DNA of 64,000 nt from Orientallactaga sibirica (lineage: Eukaryota > Chordata > Mammalia > Rodentia > Dipodidae): the NCBI GenBank assembly GCA_036365145.1, contig JAEOAD010001365.1, positions 2,192,501-2,256,500 of the forward strand, written 5' to 3'. The notes beneath the pieces are model-generated. The model was not told the origin of the DNA and searched no databases. It saw nothing but the letters and a program-made list of their open reading frames with translations. The translations under genes and the position numbers were made by a program. Of this stretch, positions 18,582 through 32,332 are shown one piece after another (positions within the stretch are counted from its first letter, which is position 1; each line of letters begins with the position of its first letter).

Positions 18582-20430
18582 TATTTTTTAAAAGTAGGAG
18601 CAGTGTGAGGGGAAGCTAGGTCACAGGAAGCAGGGAACCCACAAGCCCTTACAAAAGCTGGGAGGGGTCAGTGGGGAGCCAAAAGAGCAACTGATCCCAG
18701 AGCAGAAACGCTGAGCTCATCCTCTAGTACAGGAACAGAGGAGGAAAGGAACCCAGGTGAGTCACCGCATACTATCCTCAGGACTGGTTCATCCCAACCC
18801 CCTAAGGCTCCTTCCCCTGACCTTTGTGTTCCCTTCGGCCTTTGCCAGTGACACGGGAGAAGTCCATACGGGGAGTCCGGGGTGTGGAGGTGACAGAGGA
18901 GGGGGGCGCGTCCACTGCCTTGGAGATCTTGGACACGGAAGCAAAGAGACCTGGGGGGACAGAGCCCAGTGTTCAGCTTAGTGTTGCTCAAGCCTCTGCC
19001 TGACCACGCCCTACCACTCCCTCGTTACCCAGGCAGCAGCGGCAGGACTGAGTAGACCCCAACACACCCTCCTGGGGCCCAAGGAAGACTGACCTTGCTT
19101 GGGAGGGCAGATGAAGTACCGGACACCACCAACACTGCCGTCGTTCTTGCCCTCGGGTTCATCAAGCTCCACACCAACCCACTGGCCACTGGCAAACTCC
19201 GTGGTCCCACAGAAGCGCAGCGTGCCCGTCTGAGGACACAGAGAGGACACAGCCTTAGCAGGGGCCATGGCGGACCCCTGACACACTGGCAGCATGGCAC
19301 AGTGGACGTGGGCCCTGGGCTCAAACCTCAGCTCTGACATTGCCATTTACTAGCTCTATGACTAAACCTCTTTATGCCTCAGTTTCCTTATCTGCCAGAT
19401 GGAACAAAGATGGCATCCACTTAGTAAGAGTGTTAGAAAGGCAGGTAGAGCACTTACCCAGCAGACTCAAGGTCCTGGGTTCCATTCCCAGCATCATAAG
19501 AAAAATAAAGACTGTTACATAGGGGCTGGAGTGATGGCTTAGCGGTTAAGGCACTAGCCTGCAAAGCCAAATGACCCAGACTCAATTCCCCAGTTAGCCA
19601 GATGCATAAGGTAGTCCATGCTTCTGGAGTTCATTTGCAATGGCTGAAGGCCCTGGCATGCCTGTTCTCTATATCTGCATCTTTCTCTCTTGCAAATAAA
19701 ATAATTAATTTAATTTTTTTAATATTGTTATATAGATGTCCTATCGCATACAGTAAATAGTCACTAGCCACAGATGACAATTTAAACTACAAGTTAATGT
19801 GTGATGCCTATAATCCAACGTTCAAGAGGCTGTGGTAGGAGGATGGCAGCAAGCTTGATCTACATAGTGAAGTTCAGGTCAACCCAAGACTATTGAAACC
19901 CAGTCTTGGTTGGTTGGTTGGTTGGTTGGTTGGTTTGTTTGTTTTTGGTTTTCCGAGGTAGGGTCTCACTCTAGCTCAGGCTGACCTGGAATTCACTCTG
20001 TAGTCTTAGGGTGGACTCGAACTCACGGCGATCCTCCTACCTCTGCCTCCTAAGTGCTGGGTTTAAAGGCATGTACCACCACACCCAGCCTAGGACACAT
20101 TTTTAAAAATACTTTTTAAAGCCGGGCGTGGTGGCGCACGCCTTTAATCCCAGCACTCGGGAGGCAGAAGTAGGAGGATCGCTGAGAGTTCGAGGCCACC
20201 CTGAGACTACATAGTTAATTCCAGGTCAGCCTGGACCAGAGTGAGACCCTACCTCGCAAAAACCAAAAAAAAAAAATACTTTTTAAAAGTTTAGCATGGT
20301 AGCACATGCCTTTAATCCCAGCACTTAGGAGGCAGAGGTAGGAGGATCGCCGTGAGTTCGAGTCCACCCTAAGACTACAGAGTGAATTCCAGGTCAGCCT
20401 GAGCTAGAGTGAGACCCTACCTCGGAAAAC

Positions 20431-20468
<38 letters not shown>

Positions 20469-20803
20469 GTCGTAAGGCTGGAGGGATAGCCTGCAAAGCC
20501 CAAGGACCCAGGTTTGATTCTCTAGAACCCATGTAAGCCAGATGCACCTGATGACATATGGATCTAGATTTGTTTGCAGGGACTAGAGGCCCTGGTGCAC
20601 CCATATTCATTCATTCTCTCACTCTTTCTCTTTCTCACTCTCAAATAAATAAATATCTTTAAAAATGTGTCCTGGCCAAGCGTGGTGGTGCACACCCCTA
20701 ATCCCAGCACTCAAGAGGCAGAGGTAGGAGGATCCCCATGAGTTCGAGGCCACCCTGAGACTACCTAGTGAATTCCAGGTCAGCCTGGGCTAGAGTCCTC
20801 GAG

Positions 20804-20852
<49 letters not shown>

Positions 20853-22460
20853 GTGTCCTAGAGCTGGGAAGACAGCTGTAAGTAAAGTGCTTGCCTTGCA
20901 AACATGAGGCCCTGGGTCTGACCGTTAGAACCCATGTAAATGACGGGCATGGCAGCATGCACTTGCGATTCCAATACTAACAAGCAGATCAATGAGGCTC
21001 GCGAGCCTCATTAGAAAGCTCCAGGCCAATGACAGACTGTTACAAAGATGTACAGCACCTGGGCTGGAGACACAGCTTAGCGGTTAAGGTGCTTGCCTGC
21101 AAAGCCAAAGGACCCAGTTTCGACTCCCAAGACCCACATAAACCAGATGCATAAGGGGGCATATGCATCTGGAGTTGCTTTGCAGTGGCTGGAAGCCTAG
21201 CATACCCATTTTCTCTCTCTCTCTCTCAAATAAACAAGTGAATACATATTTTTTAAAAAAGATGTTCAGCGCCTGAGGAACAGCACTCAAGGTTATCCTC
21301 TGACCTCCACACACATGAACACACACATACAAAATGTGTGACGCCCCCCCCCCAGCTCAGCATGGTGGTACAATGCACATTTGTAATCCCAGGTTCGATT
21401 CCCCAGTACCCGAGTGTAGCCAGATGCACAAAGTGGTGCATACACCTGGAGCTCATTTGCAATGGCAAGAGGTCTTGGTCCTGACATGCTCATACACACA
21501 CACACACACACACACACTCACTCACTCACTCTCTCCCCTCTCTCTCTCTCTCTCCCTTCCTTCCTCCCTCAAATAAATAAAAACATGTGCCAGGACCTCT
21601 GGACACTGCAAAAAATTCCAGATGCATGCACCACCATGTGCATCTGGCTTTAGGTGGGTACTGGGGAATTTAACCTGGATCCTTAGGCTTCGCAGGCAAG
21701 TGCCTTTACTGCTAAGCAATCTCTCTAGCCCCCAAAGTGCTTTTTAAAAATATATTTATTTAATGGGTATTGGAGAGATGGTACCAACACAAGCCAGATG
21801 CGCATGGTGGCGCATGAGTCTGTGGAGTTCATTTGCAATGGTTAGATGCCCTGGTATGCCCCTATTCTCTCTCTCTCTCAAACAAATAAAAATATTTTGC
21901 TTGGGCTGTAGAGATGGCTTAGCAGTTAAGGCACATGCTTGTGAAGCCTAAGGACCCATGTTCAATTCTCCAGGTCCCATGTAAGCCAGATGCACATGGC
22001 GGCGCATGAGTCTGGAGTTCATTTGCAGTGGCTAGAGGCCCTGGTGCGCCCATTCTCACTCTTTCTCTCTCTCTCCCCCTCTTTATCTCTAATAAATAAA
22101 AATAAATCTTTAAAAAGCCGGGCGTGGTGGTGCACGCCTTTAATCCCAGCACTCGGGAGGCAGAGGTAGGAGGATCGCCGAGAGTTCAAGGCCACCCTGA
22201 GAATACATAGTTAATTCCAGGTCAGCATGGACCAGAGTGAGACCCTACCTTGCAAAACCAAAAAATAAAAATTAAAAAAAAAAATCTTTAAAAAAAAATT
22301 TTGCTGGAGAGATGGCTTAGTGGTTAAGGCACTTGCCTGCGAAGCCTAAGGAACCAGGTTCAATTCTCCAGTACCCATATAAGCCAGATACACAAGGTGG
22401 TGTATGAGTCTGGAGTTCATTTGCAGTGGCTGGAGGCCCTGGTGCACCCATTCTTTCTCA

Positions 22461-22507
<47 letters not shown>

Positions 22508-24306
22508 ATAGAAATTTTTATGCCAATCACGGTGGTGGACACCTTTAATCCCAGCACTAGGGAGGCAGAGGTAGGTGGACTGCTGTGAGTTCAAGGCCAC
22601 CCCAAGACTACATAGTGAACTCCAGGTCAGCCTGGGCTAGAAAGCAAGACCTTACCTTGAAAAACAAACAAACAAACAAAAAAAAACTTTGAGATGAATG
22701 AAGTACTGTGAAAATGACTGGGAAGTGAGCAAAGGAGACAATCTGTATGCAGTCCATGTATCCAGATCCCAGGCATGAGGATGCTGAGTCCTTCCCCTCC
22801 ATCCACACCCTAGCTCCTGACCTTCTGGCCATCCAGCAGCACACGGTCTCCCAGGCGCAGGCCCAGTGCACTCAGCATGAGATTGCCTGGGACGTTGTCA
22901 TAGTTGGGTAATGTGACCTTAGGAAGGGCACAAGACAATGGCACAGCCTCCTCCAACAGCGTGCGAAGCTCCTTGGCCACCAGTGCTGCCTCTGCTTTGT
23001 CAAGGGACATGTCCATAGGGTCTGGAACCACCTCTGCTGGCACTTGTCCCTTGCGATTCTGTGGTAAGAGCAAAGAAAAGGAATGCTCACTGGGACCAGC
23101 CGCATCCCCACAGACACCATCCCACGCCTCCAGTCTGGGTAGAGCAGGAGTGAGGTTATCCTCTGACCTCCCACACATGAACACACACATACAAAATGTG
23201 TGACGCCCCCAGCTCAGCATGGTGGTACAATGCACATTTGTAATCCCAGGTTCGATTCCCCAGTACCCGAGTGTAGCCAGATGCACAAAGTGGTGCATAC
23301 ACCTGGAGCTCATTTGCAATGGCAAGAGGTCTTGGTCCTGACATGCTACACACACACACACACACACACACTCACTCACTCACTCACTCCTCTCCCCCTC
23401 TCTCTCTCTCCCTTCCTTCCTCCTCAAATAAATAAAAACATGTGCCAGGACCTCTGGACACTGCAAAAATTCCAGATGCATGCACCACCATGTGCATCTG
23501 GCTTTAGGTGGGTACTGGGAATTTAACCTGGATCCTTAGGCTCGCAGGCAAGTGCCTTTACTGCTAAGCAATCTCTCTAGCCCCCAAAGTGCTTTTAAAA
23601 ATATATTTATTTAATGGGTATTGAGAGATGGTACCAACACAAGCCAGATGCGCATGGTGGCGCATGAGTCTGTGGAGTTCATTTGCAATGGTTAGATGCC
23701 CTGGTATGCCCCTATTATTCTCTCTCTCTCAAACAAATAAAAATATTTTGCTTGGGCTGTAGAGATGGCTTAGCAGTTAAGGCACATGCTTGTGAAGCCC
23801 TAAGGACCCATGTTCAATTCTCCAGGTCCCATGTAAGCCAGATGCACATGGCGCATGAGTCTGGAGTTCATTTGCAGTGGCTAGAGGCCCTGGTGCGCCC
23901 ATTCTCACTCTTTCTCTCTCTCTCCCCTCTTTATCTCTAATAAATAAAAATAAATCTTTAAAAAGCCGGGCGTGGTGGTGCACGCCTTTAATCCCAGCAC
24001 TCGGGAGACAGAGGTAGGAGGATCGCCGAGAGTTCAAGGCCACCCTGAGAATACATAGTTAATTCCAGGTCAACATGGACCAGAGTGAGACCCTACCTTG
24101 CAAAACCAAAAATAAAAAATAAAAAAAAATCTTTAAAAAAAATTTTGCTGGAGAGATGGCTTAGTGGTTAAGGCACTTGCCTGCGAAGCCTAAGGAACCA
24201 GGTTCAATTCTCCAGTACCCATATAAGCCAGATACACAAGGTGGTGTATGAGTCTGGAGTTCATTTGCAGTGGCTGGAGGCCCTGGTGCACCCATTCTCT
24301 CTCTCA

Positions 24307-24357
<51 letters not shown>

Positions 24358-26384
24358 ATAGAAATTTTTATGCCAATCACGGTGGTGGACACCTTTAATC
24401 CCAGCACTAGGGAGGCAGAGGTAGGTGGACTGCTGTGAGTTCAAGGCCACCCCAAGACTACATAGTGAACTCCAGGTCAGCCTGGGCTAGAAAGCAAGAC
24501 CTTACCTTGAAAAACAAACAAACAAGCAAAAAAAAAAAAAAAACTTTGAGATGAATGAAGTACTGTGAAAATGACTGGGAAGTGAGCAAAGGAGACAGTC
24601 TGTATGCAGTCCATGTATCCAGATCCCAGGCATGAGGATGCTGAGTCCTTCCCCTCCATCCACACCCTAGCTCCTGACCTTCTGGCCATCCAGCAGCACA
24701 CGGTCTCCCAGGCGCAGGCCCAGTGCACTCAGCATGAGATTGCCTGGGACGTTGTCATAGTTGGGTAATGTGACCTTAGGAAGGGCACAAGACAATGGCA
24801 CAGCCTCCTCCAACAGCGTGCGAAGCTCCTTGGCCACCAGTGCTGCCTCTGCTTTGTCAAGGGACATGTCCATAGGGTCTGGAACCACCTCTGCTGGCAC
24901 TTGTCCCTTGCGATTCTGTGGTAAGAGCAAAGAAAAGGAATGCTCACTGGGACCAGCCGCATCCCCACAGACACCAATGCCCCACGCCTCCAGTCTGGAT
25001 AGAGCAGGAGTGAGAATGGCTCACACCTTGGGCCAATCTGGGAATAAGAAAGGATAGGGGAGCCGGGCGTGGTGGCACACGCCTTTAATCTCAGCACTCG
25101 GGAGGCAGAGGTAGGAGGATCGCTGTGAGTTCAAGGCCACCCTGAGACTACATCATGAATTCCAGGTCAGCCTGGGCCAGAGTGAGACCTTACCTTGAAA
25201 AAACAAAAAAAAGAAAGGATAGGGGTAGGCTGGGAAGATAGGTCGGTGGTTAAAGGTGTTTGCTTGCAAATCCTGCCAGTCAGGGTCCAATTCCCCAGTA
25301 TCCATTAAAGCCAGATGCACAAGCCTCCTCCATGTGGACCAGCTGACAGAAAGATGGAAAAAGCTACGCTGCTTGCAGTTCAATGGGAGAGAGAGAAATC
25401 ACCAGTGAAGATACTCAACAGTGAACACTGCAAGCCTTAAATTTGGCCAGCCAGGCCAAATGAGCCAATGGTGCAATAGTGGCATGTCTGTTATGGGGGA
25501 AACCAACTGCTCTCTAATTGGACTGGAGGCCCACTCCATGGGAGGGAATACATCCCCGATACTGAAAACCTACAACGGGAGTAGTCATGAGCCCTAAGGG
25601 TGTAATGTCTGCTGGTGTCTCACTAAATGTATACACTATGCTCACCAAACTGCCCAGTAAGCACTTCTCTTAATGTCCACACCCATATATTAATACTACT
25701 CTCACTTTTGGTTAGAGAAGCTTCTCTTTTCAGATGTTGGTGACCTTGGGATAACTCAGAAGGCACCATGGTGCTGAGAAGAAGCGACAGAGGAATGCTC
25801 AGCACTGAAACATCTCAAACCCACCTTCTAAGGCTCAGGGTCCATTGCCGAAGAGGGGGCGGAAAGAATGTAAGAGCCAAAGGAAGGGTAGGACTCCTTA
25901 CAACGTGCTCCTCCAGACACAAAATGGCCTGGATATCCATGACCTCACAGTGCCTGACACTACCTACATAAGACCATAATAGGAGGAAAATATCATGACA
26001 TCAAACTGAAAAGAGAGACTGATTGAGAGGGGGAGGGGATATGATGGAGAGTGAAGTTTCAAAGGGGAAAGTGGGGGAGGGAGGGAAGTACCATGGGATA
26101 TTGTCTACAATTAAAGAAGTTGTCAATAACAATAATAATAAAGCCAGATGCACAAAGTGGGCATGTATCTGAGGTTCATTTGCAGTAGTGTACCCCCTCT
26201 CTCTTTGTAAAATAAATAAATAAGATATTTCAGGGGCCAGAGGGATGGCTTAGTGGTTAAGGTGCTAGCCTGCAAAGCTAAAGGACCCAGGTTTGATTCT
26301 CCAAGACCCAAGAAAGCCAGATGCACAAGGTGGCGCATGCTTCTGGAATTTGTTTGCAGTGACTGAATGCCCTGGCATGCCTGT

Positions 26385-26418
<34 letters not shown>

Positions 26419-29400
26419 CTCTTTCTCTTTCTCTCTCTCTCTCAAATAAAAACAAAATATAAAAAAATTAAAAAATATTTCAAAGAAAGGACAAGGGAGC
26501 TGGGAAGATGTCTCAATGGTTAAAGGGACTTTGTGCCTGGTGTGGTGATGCACAACTTTAATTCCAGCACTTGGAAGGCAGAGGTAGGATGATTGCTGTG
26601 AGTCTGAGGCCAGCCTGGGACTACAGAGTAAGATCCAGGTCAGCCTGAGCTAGAGTGAAATTTTACCTCGAATAAAACAAAACAAACAAAAAAGGCACTT
26701 GCTTGCAAAAGCTGAGCAGCCTGAATTCGATTCCCTTGTACCCACATAAAGCCAGATGCACAAGTGGTGTGAGTGTCTGCAGTTTGTATGCAGTGGCAAG
26801 CAGCCCTGGTGTACCCATACCTTCTTCCTCTCTCTCTCAATTTCTCTCTATCTTTGCAAATAAATAAATAAATGCTTTTTATTATTTTATTTTATTTTTA
26901 CTTATTTTTTGTTTTTGTGAGATAGGGTCTCACTTTAGCCTAGGCTGACCAAGAATTCACCACGTAGTCTCAGGGTGGCCTTGAATTCATGTTGATCCTC
27001 TTACCTCTTACTCCTGAATGCTTGGATTAAAGTCATGCACCACCACGCCTGGCTAAATTTGTTTTGTCTTGTTTTGTTTTTTGAGGTAGGGTCTCATTCT
27101 GGTCCAGGCTAACCTCAAATTAACTATGTTGTCTCAGGGTGGCCTCAAACTCATGGCAATCCTCCTACCTCTGCCACCCAAGTGCTGGGATTAAAGGCAT
27201 GTGCCACCACACCCAGCTATGGCTAAATATTTTTTTAATGTTTTTTAATTTATATTTATTTATTTGAGAGAGAGAAAGAGAGAGAGAGCCAAAGCGCATG
27301 CACACCAGGGTCTCTAGCATGGGAACACAAGACACATGTGCCACTTTGTACATCTGGCTTACATGGATTCTGGGGAATCAAACCTGGGTCCTTAGGCTTT
27401 GCAGGCAAGTGCCTTAACCACTAAGCAATCTCTCCAGCCCCCTCCTTTTTTTGAAGAAAAAGAAAGATTGGGGTATTAAGGCACAGACAAAAAAGACGTC
27501 CACCCCTTAGACTCTGGGTTAGGATGTGTTAGATCCTTGATTTTGATGCTGGGGTGGAACCAGTCAGAGAATGAGGTAACCCCCTCCATGCTGTAGGTCA
27601 TGCCCTTAGGGAGGTTATGTCTTCATAGATCCAAAGCCTGCAATAGTAGGCTATAGTTGGGCCATAGTAGGGAATGAAAACCAAGAATGGGCTATGTGCC
27701 TAGGGTCAGTATTTGGGGTAAAAGTACAAACTCTGACCCAATGGGCAATGAGGGTATATCTCAGAGGCATGGACCATGTTCCCCCATAATACCATGAAGG
27801 ATACTGAAAAATACTTGGAATGGGACCTGGTAAAGGAAGTGTGAGGGTCAAAGATCACATTGAGGAGCTTGGCATGGTGGCACACACCCTATAAACTTAG
27901 CACTTGGGAGGTGCAGGCAGGAGGTCAGGAGTTCAAGGCCAGCCTTGGCTACATGAGACCCTATCTGAAATCCCACTTCCCTCCAGAGAAGAACATATTG
28001 AGGCATAGGAAGAGACCTTATTCTCTCATTTACCAAGAGTCTAAGTCTGCTTTCCTCATAACCTCAACATGGTGTCTTTCCACAGCCAATGGGTCAGCCA
28101 GGATCGAAAGAAAAGATATTATTCACCCCAACTGTTGATCTCCCTGACTTAATTTCTCCATTGTAAAACAGGGCTTATAACAGACTCCACCTGCCATAAA
28201 ATATAAGGTTCACTGAGTGGATATCAACTAGGATTTCATGCGTTGAACGTGCAGAGGAGTTTGAACATTTCAGAAGTGGTCTTGGTCCTGCTGAAGGGAA
28301 GTGACCAGCGCATGGGAGTCGGAGGGTAAGAGGTGACATTACCCTGAGCGCTGGGTTGGCACCATGCTCCAGTAAACATTTGGCTGCGCCCAGACACAGG
28401 TTCGAGGCCGCGATGTGCAGGGCTGAGCCGTGGTTGAAGTCACTGCAGGTGGAGTTCACCACTACCAAGAGGGCGGGGAAAGAAGTCTGAGTGTGCCAGG
28501 CTCCACCATAGCCCCGCCCCTGCCGCTAGGCCCCGCCCCTCTGCCGACCCTGCCCCTGGGGAATCCCTGGCTTTCCATCGCGTACCACAGCCACGCCTCC
28601 CGTCTCCAGCTCCCCACGGTCACCTGCCTTCACCCCTTACCCCGTCTCTCGGGGGGTCTCCTCCTCCTACTACCTCCACGGCGCTCCGCCCCGCCCTCCC
28701 AGGCCCCGCCCCGCCGCGTAGGCCCCGCCCCATAGCGTAGGCCCCGCCCTCCCAGGCCCCGCCTCCTCACCGCGGGGCCGCGCGCCCTTCAGCAGCACGC
28801 GCACCAGGTCGGGCACGTCGAAATAGGCGGCGTAGTGCAGCGCGTTCATGTTGGTCCAGCGGCTGCGCAGGGTCACGTCCGCGCCCAGGGCCAGCAGCTG
28901 CTGCGAGAGGCGCACGGCCGCGGCCGGGTCCCCTGCGGAAGAGCCGGGCTCAGCCGGGAAGCCCTCCGTCCCCGGGGGACCGCAGGGCTGCACTTTGGGA
29001 TCCAGATGGGGTCTGGGTGGTTTTGAGGGTGTCGGGGTGGGGGCGGGCTTGGGCTTGGGTTCGGGCCCTCACCGACGCCGTGGGCCCCAGCCTTGCACGC
29101 ATAATGGAGCAGGGTCATGTCGGTGAGCCCATCGCGGTCGTTCACGTGGCAGCCTCTGCGCAGAATCTGCGAGGACCAGGGCACGGAAGGGGTTACCCAA
29201 ACACTTGGGGAACATCCCTCCTTCCCTTCTCCGACTTCTCTACTTACCTCATTGCCGATGACGTCTATCTTGTGCTGGACTTGGGGCACCCACTGGCGTA
29301 CGATAGCAAATAGCTCTGGGATGGTGGTCTGCGGGTCAAACAGAATCTCCTGGCACGCAGGGTCATTGGGGTCGAAGAAGGTGAAAGCTAGGGTGAGGAG

Positions 29401-30028
29401 AGGTCCGAGGTCACTACTGGCAAGCTGACCTCACTTTCCATCCAGAGCCTCAGCCTCGCCTTCACGAGCCTCTAAGGCATGGCTTTAAATTGTTGGAAAC
29501 CAGCCACCGTCAACCCTCCGGACGTTTTCTGTGTGTCCAGCAGGTCTCAGAATCAGGAAGGTTCACAATTAGCTAATTAAATAAATATCCAGATAGGCAG
29601 CGTCTTGAGAAATTAAAAAAAGAGGGTGGCCAGGAGCTTGGCACCTTCCAGGCTGCATGCTTGTGGGTGATGCTAAGGTTCTGGTCCCCAGATGCCCTGT
29701 CAGAGTGCGGACACAGTGACCACTGAGTGTGCTAGCTCACACCTGAAATCCCAGCACTTGGGAATCAGAGGCAAGAAGACTAGGAGTTTGAGGACAATCT
29801 GGACTAAAATAGAGAGTTCCAGACCATCCTAATCTATGCAGCAAAAACCTGTCTCCAAAATCTAAACACTGGGAACGGAGCTCAGTGGTTGAAAACTTGC
29901 TTAGCATGCACAAAGCCCTGAATTCGATCCCCAACACCAAATAAATGCACATTAAAAATATGGCCTCCCAAGTGCTGGGATTAAAGGCATGCACCGTCAC
30001 ACTTGGCTTCTTTTCTTTTTCTTTTTTT

Positions 30029-30062
<34 letters not shown>

Positions 30063-32280
30063 TTCCTTCCTTCCTTCTGTTTCTCTCTCTCAAATAAATA
30101 ATTTTTTTCAAAGCCCAAGGTAAAAGAAAAAGAAAAAGAAGAAGAAGAAGAAGAAGAAAAAAAGTCCTGGTTTTAAAAGAAAACTCAAAAGCCAGGCATG
30201 GTGGCCCACGCCTTTAATCCCAGCACTCGGGAGGCAGAGGTAGGAAGACTGCTGTAAATTTATGGCCACCCTGAGACTACATAGTGAATTCCAGGTCAGC
30301 CTAGGCTAGAGTGAGACCCTGCCTTGAAAAACAAACAGAAAGAAAGAAAAAAGAAAAAAAAGAAAGAAAGAAAGAGAGAGGGAGGGAGGGAGGGAGGGAG
30401 GGAGGGAAGGAGGGAAGGAAGGAAGGAAGGAAGGAAGGAAGGAAGGAAGGAAGGGAGGAAAGAGAGAGGGAAGGAGAGAGAACTCAAGGACTGGAAAGAT
30501 GGCTCAGCTGTTAAGGTGCTTGCATGCAAAGCATAATGACTCAGGTTCAATTCCCCATTACCCGTGTAAAACCAGATGTACAATGTGGCACATGCATCTG
30601 GAGAGTTCAACTGCAGTGACTAGAGGCCCTGGTGTGTTCATTCATTTCTCTCTCTCTCTCTCTCTCTCCCTGCTTGCAAATAAATAAATAATACTTTTTA
30701 AAAAAAAAGAAAACTCAAATCTTTGCAATATTGTGCAGTCACATAAAATGATCCATGAATGAGCAGGCTCTAGCCTGTAGCCAGCCAGGGTCCTACCCAG
30801 AGGTACTTCGTTTTTGTTTGTTTGTCTGTCTGTTTTGAGGTAGGGTGTTGCTCTAGCCCACGCTGACCTGGAATTCACTATGTAGTCTCAGGGTGGCTTC
30901 GAACTCACGGCGATCATACCTCTGCCTCCCAAATGCTGGTGTTAAGGCATGCCACCACGCCTGGCTTACCCAGAGGCACTTCTGTCTCCCTGTATTAGAT
31001 GGTGGTTTTGCTCTCTGTGGCAACATTAGCATCCAGCAGGGGCCTAGCACGTGGCAGGAACTCCGTGTGCTGAATGAGTGAGTAAATGAAGATCAGGTCC
31101 TACACAGCCCCGGGAAGTGCCACATGGATGGTGAATCAGGAGTCCTTCTGCATTCACTCACGTCACAGCCTTTTCTGGCTCAGAACCCTGCTCTGGCTCC
31201 CATCCTACTCAGAGTAATGTCCAAAGTCCTCTTCATCAGCACAAGGCACTGCAGAATCAGGCTTCCCTGGCTTCTCTGCCCTCTCCCTCAGTCCCCTCCA
31301 GAAGCACTGGCCGCTTTCTGTCCCTCCAGGGTGCCAGGCAAATTCCTCTGTCTTTGCACTAGCTGTTTTCCCAGGCGGGCATCAGGCTTTGCAAGTCTTT
31401 GCAAAGCTTCCCCACACCTCTGCCCTTCTGCATCGGCTACTTTGTCTTATCAAAGCACCTATCACTACTTAACACCATGCTTTCCTGACTCTGTTATTTC
31501 TACGCCCCCAGACCCCCAGACTCCTGGGGATGGAGTTCAGTCTCGACTAGGGTTAGTGGGCTCTCGCACACCAATCCATACCCCTCAGAGCTTCTCTCCT
31601 CTCTTCTGTTCTCTTTTCCATTCTCACTTGTCATCCTCACTGGGATGTAACACTGTTTCCAGTCTTCCTTGTCTACGACTCTGTCCCCACAGTTCAGTGT
31701 GTCCACTGTGTACTTGCTGCAGACAGCCCCAGCACTCAGTGGGGGCCCAGTGCAGCCAATGCATGTCTGCTGAATTAACATCCAGCCTAACAAACAATGC
31801 GCTCTTAGCCTTCTCTCGGGCCTAGACAACACTCCAGATTCCTGGTTCTATAAGCAGGATTCCGCACAGGACCCAACATAGGCTCCGTGATTTCCCACAG
31901 GCCCTCCCTATCAGATCCTGCTGAATTTCCAAAAGAGGTTTTCCAGTCTCCTGGGACGGACTACCACACACATATCCTTGGCCCTCCGATCATATTGTTT
32001 TTCTATCAGACTAAAATGAATTTGCCTCTCAGATACACTCCTGGTGGGTGACATACCCACAGATGCCATCCCTCCTGCCCCACCCTGATGATGCCAACTC
32101 TCCAAACCTAGTGCCTAGTTTCTGCCAGGCACTAGCTGCTAGGAATTCCCAGCCAATCTCCTCTAGAACCTCTCTCCTGTACTCAACCCTGGCCCGGCTC
32201 CATGTCTCTCTAACCAGAAGCCAGAGGGAGCTTTTAAGATTGTCAATCAAACCTCCCACACCTCTCTTTTAGATTACCCC

Positions 32281-32332
<52 letters not shown>

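Noticed and set aside
20404..20960. Short frames with long Phe or Lys runs
   Set aside because: They are translations of SINE A- or T-tails, which recur across the window.
22810..23379. 189-codon minus-strand frame containing the CLIP3 exon
   Set aside because: It joins the real exon to intron and SINE sequence; the exon has proper splice sites at both ends.
31124..31825. 233-codon plus-strand frame
   Set aside because: Lies in L2-type remnant and pyrimidine-rich intron sequence; no domain and no splice or start context.
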